From Alphaproteobacteria bacterium (lineage in GTDB: Bacteria > Pseudomonadota > Alphaproteobacteria > SHVV01), in the NCBI GenBank assembly GCA_016869275.1, contig VGEO01000002.1:23491-87490 (forward strand): a stretch of DNA of 64,000 nucleotides, in the 5' to 3' direction. A program made the position numbers and the translations under genes. Below the pieces are notes generated by a model. That model was not told where the DNA came from and made no database searches. It was given only the letters and a program-made list of their open reading frames with translations. Within the stretch, counting starts at the first letter, position 1; the number at the start of each line of letters is the position of its first letter. This document shows, piece by piece, positions 53,854 through 60,470 of the stretch.

Positions 53854-54537
53854 ATGTCTCGAGTCTATGTGCCGAGTTCTGGAGTCTATGTGCCGAGTTC
53901 TGGCCCAGAGGCGTGGCGGAGCCTGCTCGCCGATCCGCGGAAACACTGGCGCAAAGGATTCTCCGTTCGCACGCTCGCATGCGCCTGGGAAGCGGCCAAC
54001 GGACTACCATCCGAAATCGCTGCGCTCTTAGGCAAGGACTCGGAGCTACTACTCGCGATTCCAGAGCACAAGGTGCCGTTGCCGGGTGGCACTCGCGAGA
54101 GTCAAACCGATCTATTCGCCTTGGTACGCGCTAAGGGCAGGACAATGACCATCGCGGTAGAAGGCAAGGTCAACGAGCCCTTAGGTCCAACCGTGGCTGA
54201 GTGGTTTGTGAATCCCTCCGCGGGTAAACGCAAGAGAATGTCGTTTCTCTGTTCTACGCTTGGGATCTCTGATCCCGCTCCAAGCGACGTGTACTACCAG
54301 CTGCTCCATAGAACAGCATCGGCGGCGATTGAGGCGAATCGTTTCAAGACCGACGATGTCGCCATGATTGTTCACTCGTTCTCTAGCGAGCACATGTGGT
54401 TTGACGCATTCGCACGCTTTCTCGCGCTCTTTCGTCTCGCCGCGAAACCGGGGCAACTCGTCAGTACGTCCTTGCCGGATGGACGCCGTCTTTACCTCGG
54501 CTGGGCGCGAGGCAATCCGAAGTTTCTTGCGGCGTAA
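53854..54537 (+). CDS. DUF6946-like protein, sole gene of inner island unit
   Basis: 227 residues from ATG 53854 (MSRVYVPSSG), with GGGGAG six bases upstream; the track uses a TTG further up. From memory it resembles the DUF6946 family: WRSLLADPRKHWRKGFSVRTLACAWEAANGLP, LLAIPEHKVPLPGGTRESQTDLFALVRA and VEGKVNEPLGPTVAEWF. The EGK and D-F-A spacing near VEGKVNE is reminiscent of nuclease-fold metal sites, but this is only an impression. Function is unknown. Codon use is visibly less GC-biased than in neighbouring genes, and an N-terminal 21-bp tandem duplication repeats VYVPSSG. Confidence 0.8.
   Translation: MSRVYVPSSGVYVPSSGPEAWRSLLADPRKHWRKGFSVRTLACAWEAANGLPSEIAALLGKDSELLLAIPEHKVPLPGGTRESQTDLFALVRAKGRTMTIAVEGKVNEPLGPTVAEWFVNPSAGKRKRMSFLCSTLGISDPAPSDVYYQLLHRTASAAIEANRFKTDDVAMIVHSFSSEHMWFDAFARFLALFRLAAKPGQLVSTSLPDGRRLYLGWARGNPKFLAA
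53861..53902 (+). repeat. perfect 21-bp tandem duplication in DUF6946-like gene
   Basis: The 21-base unit GAGTCTATGTGCCGAGTTCT plus G occurs twice in a row (53861-53881 and 53882-53902) and duplicates seven residues in frame (VYVPSSG). The two units are identical, so the duplication is recent. Confidence 0.95.
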
Positions 54538-54642
54538 TCAATCGTAAAAAGAAGTGGCTAAAGGCAGAAGGCGTCGACTGGAGTATGGTCAAGGATTGTC
54601 TTGATCCGCTACGCCCGCACACTGAACAAGCCCCGAAGTTGC

Positions 54643-54681
54643 GGTCGAGGGTTCGAATCCCTTCGCCCGCTCCAGTTTCAC
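54643..54681 (+). repeat. 39-bp direct repeat B (att-like copy of tRNA-Gly end)
   Basis: Identical over 39 bases to 53569-53607, including the GTTTCAC that follows the tRNA CCA. The 5' half of a tRNA is missing upstream, so this is not a second tRNA gene. It marks the right end of a 1,074-bp unit. Confidence 0.95.
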
Positions 54682-55102
54682 CCGATAAGTCGGCCTTTTC
54701 TGTACCTTGCCAGCCGCAGAGGCGGGGAGCGCCAACAGCCGGGGAAGTAGCGGGGAAGCACCCGGCGAGCTTCGCGAGCTTGCGCGTGGGGACCAGACCG
54801 ATCGATCGCGTCCGAGACGGTGCCGAGCTTATCGATATTGTCGTGAACGATGGAAACGGCGCGACGCGTTAGGCCGTTCTCATCCGATCGGCTGACAATG
54901 CGATCGGCGCCTCGACACGCTGCTAGGCATGGCACGTAGCGCGTCGACAAGATGCCCAGGTGGACCGACGGCTCGTCGAGCGGCCCGCCGGGGCAGTACG
55001 CCTATCCATGTGGCGAGCCGATTTCGTCCGCGCCACCGACTGACCGTCCGGTGACTGCGCTCTAGCGCAGCGCGCCCGTCGCTTTGGCGGACGCAAGACG
55101 CT
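54682..55102. other. non-coding accessory DNA between repeat B and Sel1 remnant
   Basis: About 420 bases in which I find no convincing gene. Both strands have short open frames (for example 54678-54950 on the minus strand), but the translations show no recognisable motif. The base composition is mixed, as in decayed accessory DNA. Confidence 0.5.
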
Positions 55103-55370
55103 CTACCGCTCTGGTTTCGGCTTCCACTCGCGCCAGCTTCTGCGCCTCGGCGATCTGTGCTGGCTCATCTTGGTCGCAACGATTTCGACACCTTTCACTG
55201 ACATGTCGCGCAAATCCCGTTCGCTGTCTGAATAGCGTGATGCCGCGGGAGGGAGTACAACTTGTGCGCTTGGACGAAATCCCGCGGCACGCCGTAGCCG
55301 TTTTCGTACATAAATCCTAGGTTGTGCAGCGACGACGCGAAGCCCTGATCAGCGGCCCGATAGCTGGGCC
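55103..55370 (-). pseudogene. Sel1-repeat protein remnant
   Basis: Read on the minus strand in several frames, the segment gives AADQGFASSLHNLGFMYENG, YGVPRDFVQAHKLYSL, then (shifted) AASRYSDSERDLRDMSVKGVEIVATKMS, QIAEAQKLAR and finally REWKPKPER stop at 55103. This is the familiar C-terminus of bacterial Sel1-like repeat proteins. At least three frameshifts are needed to join the pieces, and the 5' part is missing. It is not in the ORF track as a gene. It is a decayed gene inside the putative island. Confidence 0.75.
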
Positions 55371-55610
55371 GTTATGTTCTTGCAGCGCTTGCCGTTTTGT
55401 TGCTGCTCGTCGCTGCCCACACTCCCGTCAAATGACGAAAAAAGCGTTACTCATGTGTCCGGCACGTTCTATCACCTACCTCTCAGTCTGCTCTCGGAAC
55501 CACCGAAGCGTCGTTACGTCGGCGCGGCTCTTGGTGTCGCCGTCCGCCATGGTCGGATTGACCTCGACCCTGGCTTCAGCCGATCATCGCCGCCCCAGGG
55601 AGGCTTCACC

Positions 55611-56642
55611 ATGAAAACACTCAAGGCGTTTACGACATTCGCGCTCGCGGCTGCCGTTGCGATCGGTGCGACCGCTCCGGTCGGCGCGCAGAGCAGCGCC
55701 GATCTCGTCGCCGCGGCGAAAAAGGAAGGTAAGCTCACCTTCTATACCGAGCAGCCGGTCGAAACGATCACCGGCCTCATCGCCGCGTTCAGCGCCAAGT
55801 ATCCGGGCATCACGATCGACTATTTTCGCGGCCAAACGTCGCAACTGGTGACGCGCTATGAGTCCGAGACCGCCGCCGGGCGGCACATCGTCGACGTCTT
55901 CACCGCGACCGAGCGCCGCGCCAAGTTGATGAAGCCCACCCTGCTCGCCAACTACAAGTCGCCCGAGCTCGCCCGCTACGACGCCGGCGTGCAGCCGACC
56001 CACGGCAATTGGGCCGTCTACTCGCTCAACACGACGTCGTTCGCGTGGAACCCGCGCACCGTGCCGAAGGGCCAGGAGCCAAAGGAGTGGACGGACCTGC
56101 TCGACCCAAAATGGAAAGGTAAGATCGGCATCCAGGATCCGGCGGTCGGCGGCGGCGCCGCCTCGTGGATCGCCACCATGTATGGCGTGTGGGGCGAGGC
56201 GGCGTGGCTCGACTACATGACCAAGTTCGCCGCCCAAAATCTGCTCTACGCCACGCGACCGCAGGTCGAAGAGAAGGTGATCTCGGGCGAGTTGGCGATC
56301 ATCGCGGTCGACTACCCGGACTTCATCGAGCCGCTCAAGGCCAAGGGTGCGCCGATCGAGTGGGGGACGCCGAAGCCGATGATCCGCACCGGTTTGTCGG
56401 TGCAACTCTCGCCGAATGCGCCGAACCCGAACGCCGCCAAGCTGTTCATCAACTTCCTGCTCTCGGAGGACGGACAGCAGACCTTGGCCAAGCTGGGCTC
56501 CATGCCGGCGCTCAAGTCGGCGTGGCCCGCGGTGTTCGACCGCATGAAGACCGCGGAGTTGGTTCCGTCGGCCGACGAACTCGAAGCCCAGAAAGCGGAC
56601 TACTTCACGGCCAAGATCAAGGAGCTGTTCGGCAAACGCTAG
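55611..56642 (+). CDS. extracellular solute-binding protein (Fe3+/AfuA-like)
   Basis: 343 residues from ATG 55611 (MKTLKAFTTFALAAAVAIGA) with CAGGGAGG eight bases upstream; the track start adds 79 unrelated residues. The signal peptide is cleaved after VGAQ. The mature part SADLVAAAKKEGKLTFYTEQPVETITGLIAAF and WTDLLDPKWKGKIGIQDPA matches the iron(III)/putrescine-type binding-protein cluster that also binds organic acids. No permease or ATPase follows. It is placed before a Rieske oxygenase gene with a 68-base gap, suggesting uptake of the substrate of the cassette. Confidence 0.88.
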   Translation: MKTLKAFTTFALAAAVAIGATAPVGAQSSADLVAAAKKEGKLTFYTEQPVETITGLIAAFSAKYPGITIDYFRGQTSQLVTRYESETAAGRHIVDVFTATERRAKLMKPTLLANYKSPELARYDAGVQPTHGNWAVYSLNTTSFAWNPRTVPKGQEPKEWTDLLDPKWKGKIGIQDPAVGGGAASWIATMYGVWGEAAWLDYMTKFAAQNLLYATRPQVEEKVISGELAIIAVDYPDFIEPLKAKGAPIEWGTPKPMIRTGLSVQLSPNAPNPNAAKLFINFLLSEDGQQTLAKLGSMPALKSAWPAVFDRMKTAELVPSADELEAQKADYFTAKIKELFGKR

Positions 56643-56710
56643 TGCCTGGACTCGCAAATCCGAGATACGCCCCACGAACCTATGATAGCGGGTACTAGAG
56701 GCGGTCGGCG

Positions 56711-58054
56711 ATGAACGACGAGCCGCTGCCCGGCCGGCCGTCGTCGATCAAGCGCGCATTCGGCGCTTACGCCAACCGCGAGGTGCCGGCAGAGGACGTG
56801 CGGCTCACCCATGTCGGGCCCGGCACACCGTGCGGCGAGTACCTACGGCGGTTCTGGCAGCCGGTCGGGCACGTCAAAGATTTGCAGGACGTGCCGGTGC
56901 CGATCCGGATCATGGGCGAGGACCTGGTGCTGTTCCGCGACCGTGCCGGCCGCATCGGCCTTCTGCAGCGGCACTGCTGCCACCGCGGCGCTTCGTTGGA
57001 GTTCGGGTTGATCGCCGAGCGCGGCATCCGCTGCTGCTATCACGGCTGGCTGTTCGATGTGGACGGCACGATCCTCGAAACGCCGGCCGAGCCGGCAACC
57101 AGCCACCTCAAAGAATCGCTGTTCCAGGGCGCCTATCCGACGCACGAGCATTGTGGCCTGGTGTTCGCCTACATGGGGCCGTCCGGGCGACCGCCGCCGT
57201 TTCCGCGGCTCGACATGTTCGAGGTACCCGGCTACCGGCTCGAGCCGGGCGATTCCGAGCAGAACATCAAGCCGTGCAACTGGCTGCAGGTGCAGGACAA
57301 CGTGCTCGACATCGGCCACGAGACGTTCCTGCACGCCCGCAGCAGCGGGTTGCAGATCAACGATGCGGGCGGCCGGCCGCTCGCGGCGCTTGCCGATCTG
57401 CCGGAGCTCGATTTTTTCGAGACGCCGATCGGTGTGCTGTGTATGTCGACGCGGCGGGTCGGCGACAGCATTTGGGTGCGCGGCCTCGAGCACATCGCGC
57501 CGAATATCGCGCAGATTCCGCGCACGCCGACGCTGCCGCCGGCCTATGCTCCCGGAACGGATCGGATCACGGTGCGGCCGCGGGCTACGCGCTGGCGCGT
57601 GCCGGTCGACGACCACCACACGCTCGAGCTGTCGTTGGTGAGGGTGCGCGAGGGCGAACCCAACACCTATTCGAAACAAGCAAGCCTCGCCCGTCGCAGC
57701 AACTACGGCGATCGGCCGTACGAGGAGCGGCAGCGCTTCCCCGGCGACTATGATGCGCAGGTAAGCCAACGGCCGATCGCCCGGCATGGCCTCGAACACC
57801 TCGCCTCCACCGACCGCGGCGTGGCGCTGTTTCGGCGTCAGCTTCGCCGCGGCATCGATGCGGTGGCGGAAGGAAAGGAGCCGCCCGAGTCGCTACGAAC
57901 GTTCCCGGCCCGCACCTACGGCTTCGAAACGCTGGTGCGCCACCCGCCCGCCAACGATGCCGCGGCCGACCGGCAGCTCCTACGCGACACGGCCCGTCGC
58001 TTGGCCGAGGAGCGTCTGCGCGGCGAGGCGTCGGACTCGCCGGTGGTCATCTAG
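56711..58054 (+). CDS. Rieske non-heme iron oxygenase, phthalate-dioxygenase-like
   Basis: 447-residue oxygenase alpha subunit. The Rieske centre is complete: Cys89-x-His91 in RHCCHRGAS and Cys108-x2-His111 in RCCYHGW. The mononuclear iron site is in NWLQVQDNVLDIGHETFLH (His203 and His208), with the bridging Asp200. The layout and length match the phthalate 4,5-dioxygenase/Rieske demethylase group. It needs an electron-transfer reductase, which is absent from the cassette; the ferredoxin reductase at 35387 is one candidate. It precedes the hydrolase gene by 18 bases. Confidence 0.93.
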   Translation: MNDEPLPGRPSSIKRAFGAYANREVPAEDVRLTHVGPGTPCGEYLRRFWQPVGHVKDLQDVPVPIRIMGEDLVLFRDRAGRIGLLQRHCCHRGASLEFGLIAERGIRCCYHGWLFDVDGTILETPAEPATSHLKESLFQGAYPTHEHCGLVFAYMGPSGRPPPFPRLDMFEVPGYRLEPGDSEQNIKPCNWLQVQDNVLDIGHETFLHARSSGLQINDAGGRPLAALADLPELDFFETPIGVLCMSTRRVGDSIWVRGLEHIAPNIAQIPRTPTLPPAYAPGTDRITVRPRATRWRVPVDDHHTLELSLVRVREGEPNTYSKQASLARRSNYGDRPYEERQRFPGDYDAQVSQRPIARHGLEHLASTDRGVALFRRQLRRGIDAVAEGKEPPESLRTFPARTYGFETLVRHPPANDAAADRQLLRDTARRLAEERLRGEASDSPVVI

Positions 58055-58072
58055 GCATCCGAGAAGAAACGC

Positions 58073-58945
58073 GTGCGCGTCGAGTTCACCAGCGTCAACG
58101 GCATCCCGACCCGGTTCTACCGCGAAGGCGACGGCTATCCGGTCGTGCTGGTGCACGGCGCCGGCCTCTCGGCTGATTCCTGGATCCGCAATATCGACGC
58201 CCTCGGCAAGCACTTCCGCGTGATCGCGCCCGATACGCTCGGTCACGGCTACACCGGTTCGGGTGGTTACGAATCGGGTCCGCCGCATCCGCACATCGTC
58301 GAGCACCTGGTCGGCCTGGTCGACCAGCTCGGCATCGACCGGTTCTCGATCGTCGGCAGCTCGTTCGGCGCGCTGATGGCGGCGTTGACGTACTTCCGGC
58401 TGCCGCAGCGGGTCGAGAAGCTGGTCGTCATCAGCAGTGCGTCCGCCTTCAACACCGAAGCAGAAGCGCGCGAGCGCCAGCCCAACGCCTACAAGAACGG
58501 GCTCGCCGCGTTCACCAACCCGACGCTGGCTGCGTGCCGCCAACGGCTGGCGAACGTGTTCCACGACGCGAGCAAGATTCCGGAGGAACTGCTGGTCATG
58601 CAGATGACCATGTACGCGATGCCGGGCGCGCTCGAAAGCTACGAACGTCGCTTCAAGGGCATGATGGACATCGAGGCCACCCGCCCGCACCGAATCGTCA
58701 ACCGCGTCGAGCAGATCAAGGTGCCGGCACTGCTGTTGTGGGGCCGGCAGGATCCGCGCGGCATCCTGGCCCGCGCGCAGGAGGCGGTTCGGCGCCTGCC
58801 CAATGGCAAGCTGGTCGTGTTCGACCGCTGCGGCCATCACCCGCACATGGAGTACCCGGACGCGTTCAACGAGCTGGTGCGGCAGTTCATCACCGAGCAG
58901 CCGCTCGCCCATGCCGCACCGCAACTCGAATTCGTGAAGGTCTAG
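58073..58945 (+). CDS. alpha/beta hydrolase (meta-cleavage-hydrolase-like)
   Basis: 290 residues from GTG 58073. Elements are VVLVHGAGLSADSWIRNID (oxyanion HG), the nucleophile elbow GSSFGA with Ser97, Asp in LLLWGRQDPRGI and His in FDRCGHHPHMEYPDAFNELV. This is the pattern of C-C bond hydrolases of the MhpC/BphD group, which act on ring-fission products. With an oxygenase on one side and a VOC protein on the other, this is the expected third enzyme of a ring-opening route (inference). The next gene starts one base after its stop. Confidence 0.9.
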   Translation: MRVEFTSVNGIPTRFYREGDGYPVVLVHGAGLSADSWIRNIDALGKHFRVIAPDTLGHGYTGSGGYESGPPHPHIVEHLVGLVDQLGIDRFSIVGSSFGALMAALTYFRLPQRVEKLVVISSASAFNTEAEARERQPNAYKNGLAAFTNPTLAACRQRLANVFHDASKIPEELLVMQMTMYAMPGALESYERRFKGMMDIEATRPHRIVNRVEQIKVPALLLWGRQDPRGILARAQEAVRRLPNGKLVVFDRCGHHPHMEYPDAFNELVRQFITEQPLAHAAPQLEFVKV

Positions 58946-58946
58946 C

Positions 58947-59906
58947 GTGACCGCAACAACCGAAACCCGAGCCACCGGCGACCGCCACTTTCGCGCCCGT
59001 CGCCTCGCCCACGCCAACCTCTACGTCCGCGACCTCGCCCGCTCGATCGACTTCTACCACCGCGTGGTCGGCCTCGAGCGCACCTACAGCCTGCCGATAC
59101 CGAAGGCCGGGTTCTTGAGCAACGGCGCCTCGCACCACGATATCGGCCTCGTCGAGCTCGGCGGGCCGACCGCCCGCAAGACCGAGCCCGGGCTCAACCA
59201 CTTCGGCTTCGAGCTCGAGAACGAGACCGACCTGGTTGCCGGCTACCGGGCGGCCGTCGGCGCCGGCGTCAATTTTTATCGCACCGTCAACCATCACATC
59301 ACGCATAGCCTTTACGTCTTCGATCCCGACGGAAACTCGAACGAGATCTATGCCGACGTGACCACGGACTGGCGCACCGCGCGCGGGACCACGCCGACGC
59401 AGAAGTGGACGCCGGGCGAAACGCCGCCCTCGCCCGAGCGCAAATACGATCCCGATCCGGTCTACGTCCGCGTCGCCGGCGCAATGTTTCAGCCGCTCCG
59501 CATCACCCACGCGACGGTCGTCGGCAACGATTTCGAAGGCCTGTTCGATCACTACACCAGGGTCGTCGGATTGACCCCGATCGTCGGTGGCCGCGGGGCG
59601 CCGTTTGCCGCGCTCGCCGGCGCCTGCGGCTTCGGCGCCATCAACCTGTTCCGGGCGGTCGATGGCCAGGCCGCCGGCCTGCACCACATCGGATTCGAGA
59701 TGGCAAACGACGCCGATCTCGACGCGGGCCGCCGGAGCTTGCCGCGCACCGGAGCCGCCAAAGAGCGCGACGTCGATCATCCGCTCCGCCGCACCACCTT
59801 CGTTCGCGATCCCGACGGCATGATGATTGCTTTCTACGTCAACCGACCGAACTGGCGCGAGCGGCTGGGCAGCCTGGACGCCGCCACCGCGCTTTGGGTT
59901 GCCTGA
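58947..59906 (+). CDS. two-domain VOC protein, extradiol-dioxygenase-like
   Basis: 319 residues from GTG 58947. The first VOC half has RLAHANLYVRDLARSIDFYHRVVGL and HSLYVFDPDGNSNEIYADV, and the second half has RITHATVVGNDFEGLFDHYTRVVGL, LHHIGFEMANDADL and FVRDPDGMMIAFYVNRPNW. The His/His/Glu metal triad is visible in the first domain (HAN, HSL, NEIY). Such proteins are type I extradiol ring-cleaving dioxygenases or related lyases. It ends the cassette. A tRNA-end remnant begins 26 bases after its stop. Confidence 0.9.
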   Translation: MTATTETRATGDRHFRARRLAHANLYVRDLARSIDFYHRVVGLERTYSLPIPKAGFLSNGASHHDIGLVELGGPTARKTEPGLNHFGFELENETDLVAGYRAAVGAGVNFYRTVNHHITHSLYVFDPDGNSNEIYADVTTDWRTARGTTPTQKWTPGETPPSPERKYDPDPVYVRVAGAMFQPLRITHATVVGNDFEGLFDHYTRVVGLTPIVGGRGAPFAALAGACGFGAINLFRAVDGQAAGLHHIGFEMANDADLDAGRRSLPRTGAAKERDVDHPLRRTTFVRDPDGMMIAFYVNRPNWRERLGSLDAATALWVA

Positions 59907-59931
59907 CGGCGGGGACGCGAGCAGGTTGCCT

Positions 59932-59965
59932 CGCGGGTTCGAATCCCTTCACCCACAATAATTTC
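59932..59965 (+). repeat. degenerate tRNA-3'-end remnant C
   Basis: CGCGGGTTCGAATCCCTTCA and the following bases match repeat A over 34 positions with about eight differences, including an intact T-loop (TTCGAAT). There is no matching 5' half of a tRNA. It probably records an older attachment event. Confidence 0.6.
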
Positions 59966-60027
59966 GCGCCACGCTTTAATGGGCTGATGACGCGTGCGAA
60001 CTGCGCGCGAGCCGTTCGCACCGAGTG

Positions 60028-60330
60028 TCAGTTATGGTTTAGTCCGTGTGGTGCACGCGTATGTGGACGCTCTTTCCAAGAGTTTTCTAGGCGCGTCAGC
60101 TCGCCCGCTTCCATATCAGGGGAAACCCGCTGCAAGATCGTGAATTTGAATGTTGTTGAGTTACGGCGCCGAAGAAGTTTATTCCCGCCATGACCCCCTG
60201 TGACGTAGTCGCGCCACCGACCAAGGAGATTATCGGCGCCAGACGCGGACCCTACGTAGCCTTTTCGGTCACGTCTTGCGTCCGTTCCGTCTCTGGTAGC
60301 TAACCACGTTATTTGAAGGTGTAGGAGACC
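60028..60330 (-). pseudogene. GIY-YIG nuclease-like remnant
   Basis: Minus-strand frame with GYVGSASGADNLLGRWRDYV, then TGGHGGNKLLRRRNSTTFKF, TILQRVSPDMEAGELTRLEN and a PHGLNHN C-terminus. This pattern is shared with a bacterial GIY-YIG family (GLN-N ending). The GIY half of the motif is disrupted: the expected GVYLI-type strand occurs only as scattered, frame-shifted residues upstream. The ORF in the track extends through it to 60438 without further similarity. Probably a broken gene at the island edge. Confidence 0.6.
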
Positions 60331-60371
60331 ATGTCGCGTCTCGGCCTTCGGCTTAAAGGTAGGAAGGAGAG

Positions 60372-60390
60372 TCGCCCGCTCCGGTTTCAC
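60372..60390 (+). repeat. partial tRNA-end repeat D (right island edge)
   Basis: TCGCCCGCTCCGGTTTCAC matches the last 19 bases of repeat A with one mismatch (A to G). It lies 6.8 kb from the tRNA and 80 bases upstream of an intact core-type gene. Confidence 0.75.
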
Positions 60391-60470
60391 GACAACGCGG
60401 TAAGGTAGCCACCCGGGTGGGTCGGCCGCACGCCGCATCCTCCTCGATTGTCCTTCGAGAAAAAACCGCC

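Larger units (their letters stand above)
53569..60390. mobile_element. putative layered genomic island at tRNA-Gly
   Basis: The region begins at the tRNA 3' end and contains a perfect copy of it 1,074 bp downstream, a degenerate copy at 59932 and a 19-bp partial copy at 60372. Its content is accessory: a DUF6946-like gene, a broken Sel1-repeat gene, a four-gene aromatic-catabolism cassette and a broken GIY-YIG gene. The first two kilobases are less GC-rich than the flanks. No integrase or transposase was found, so the element is probably immobile or was moved in trans. The right boundary is inferred from the weakest repeat. Confidence 0.55.

Noticed and set aside
54643-54681. Second tRNA-Gly gene
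   Set aside because: Only the T-arm and acceptor 3' end are present; no D-arm or anticodon arm precedes it.
59932-59965. Complete tRNA at 59.9 kb
   Set aside because: A T-loop is visible, but no matching acceptor 5' strand or anticodon arm could be folded upstream.
53601-60470. Integrase or transposase for the tRNA-Gly island
   Set aside because: All frames between the tRNA and the cyclase were read; no tyrosine or serine recombinase or transposase motif was found.
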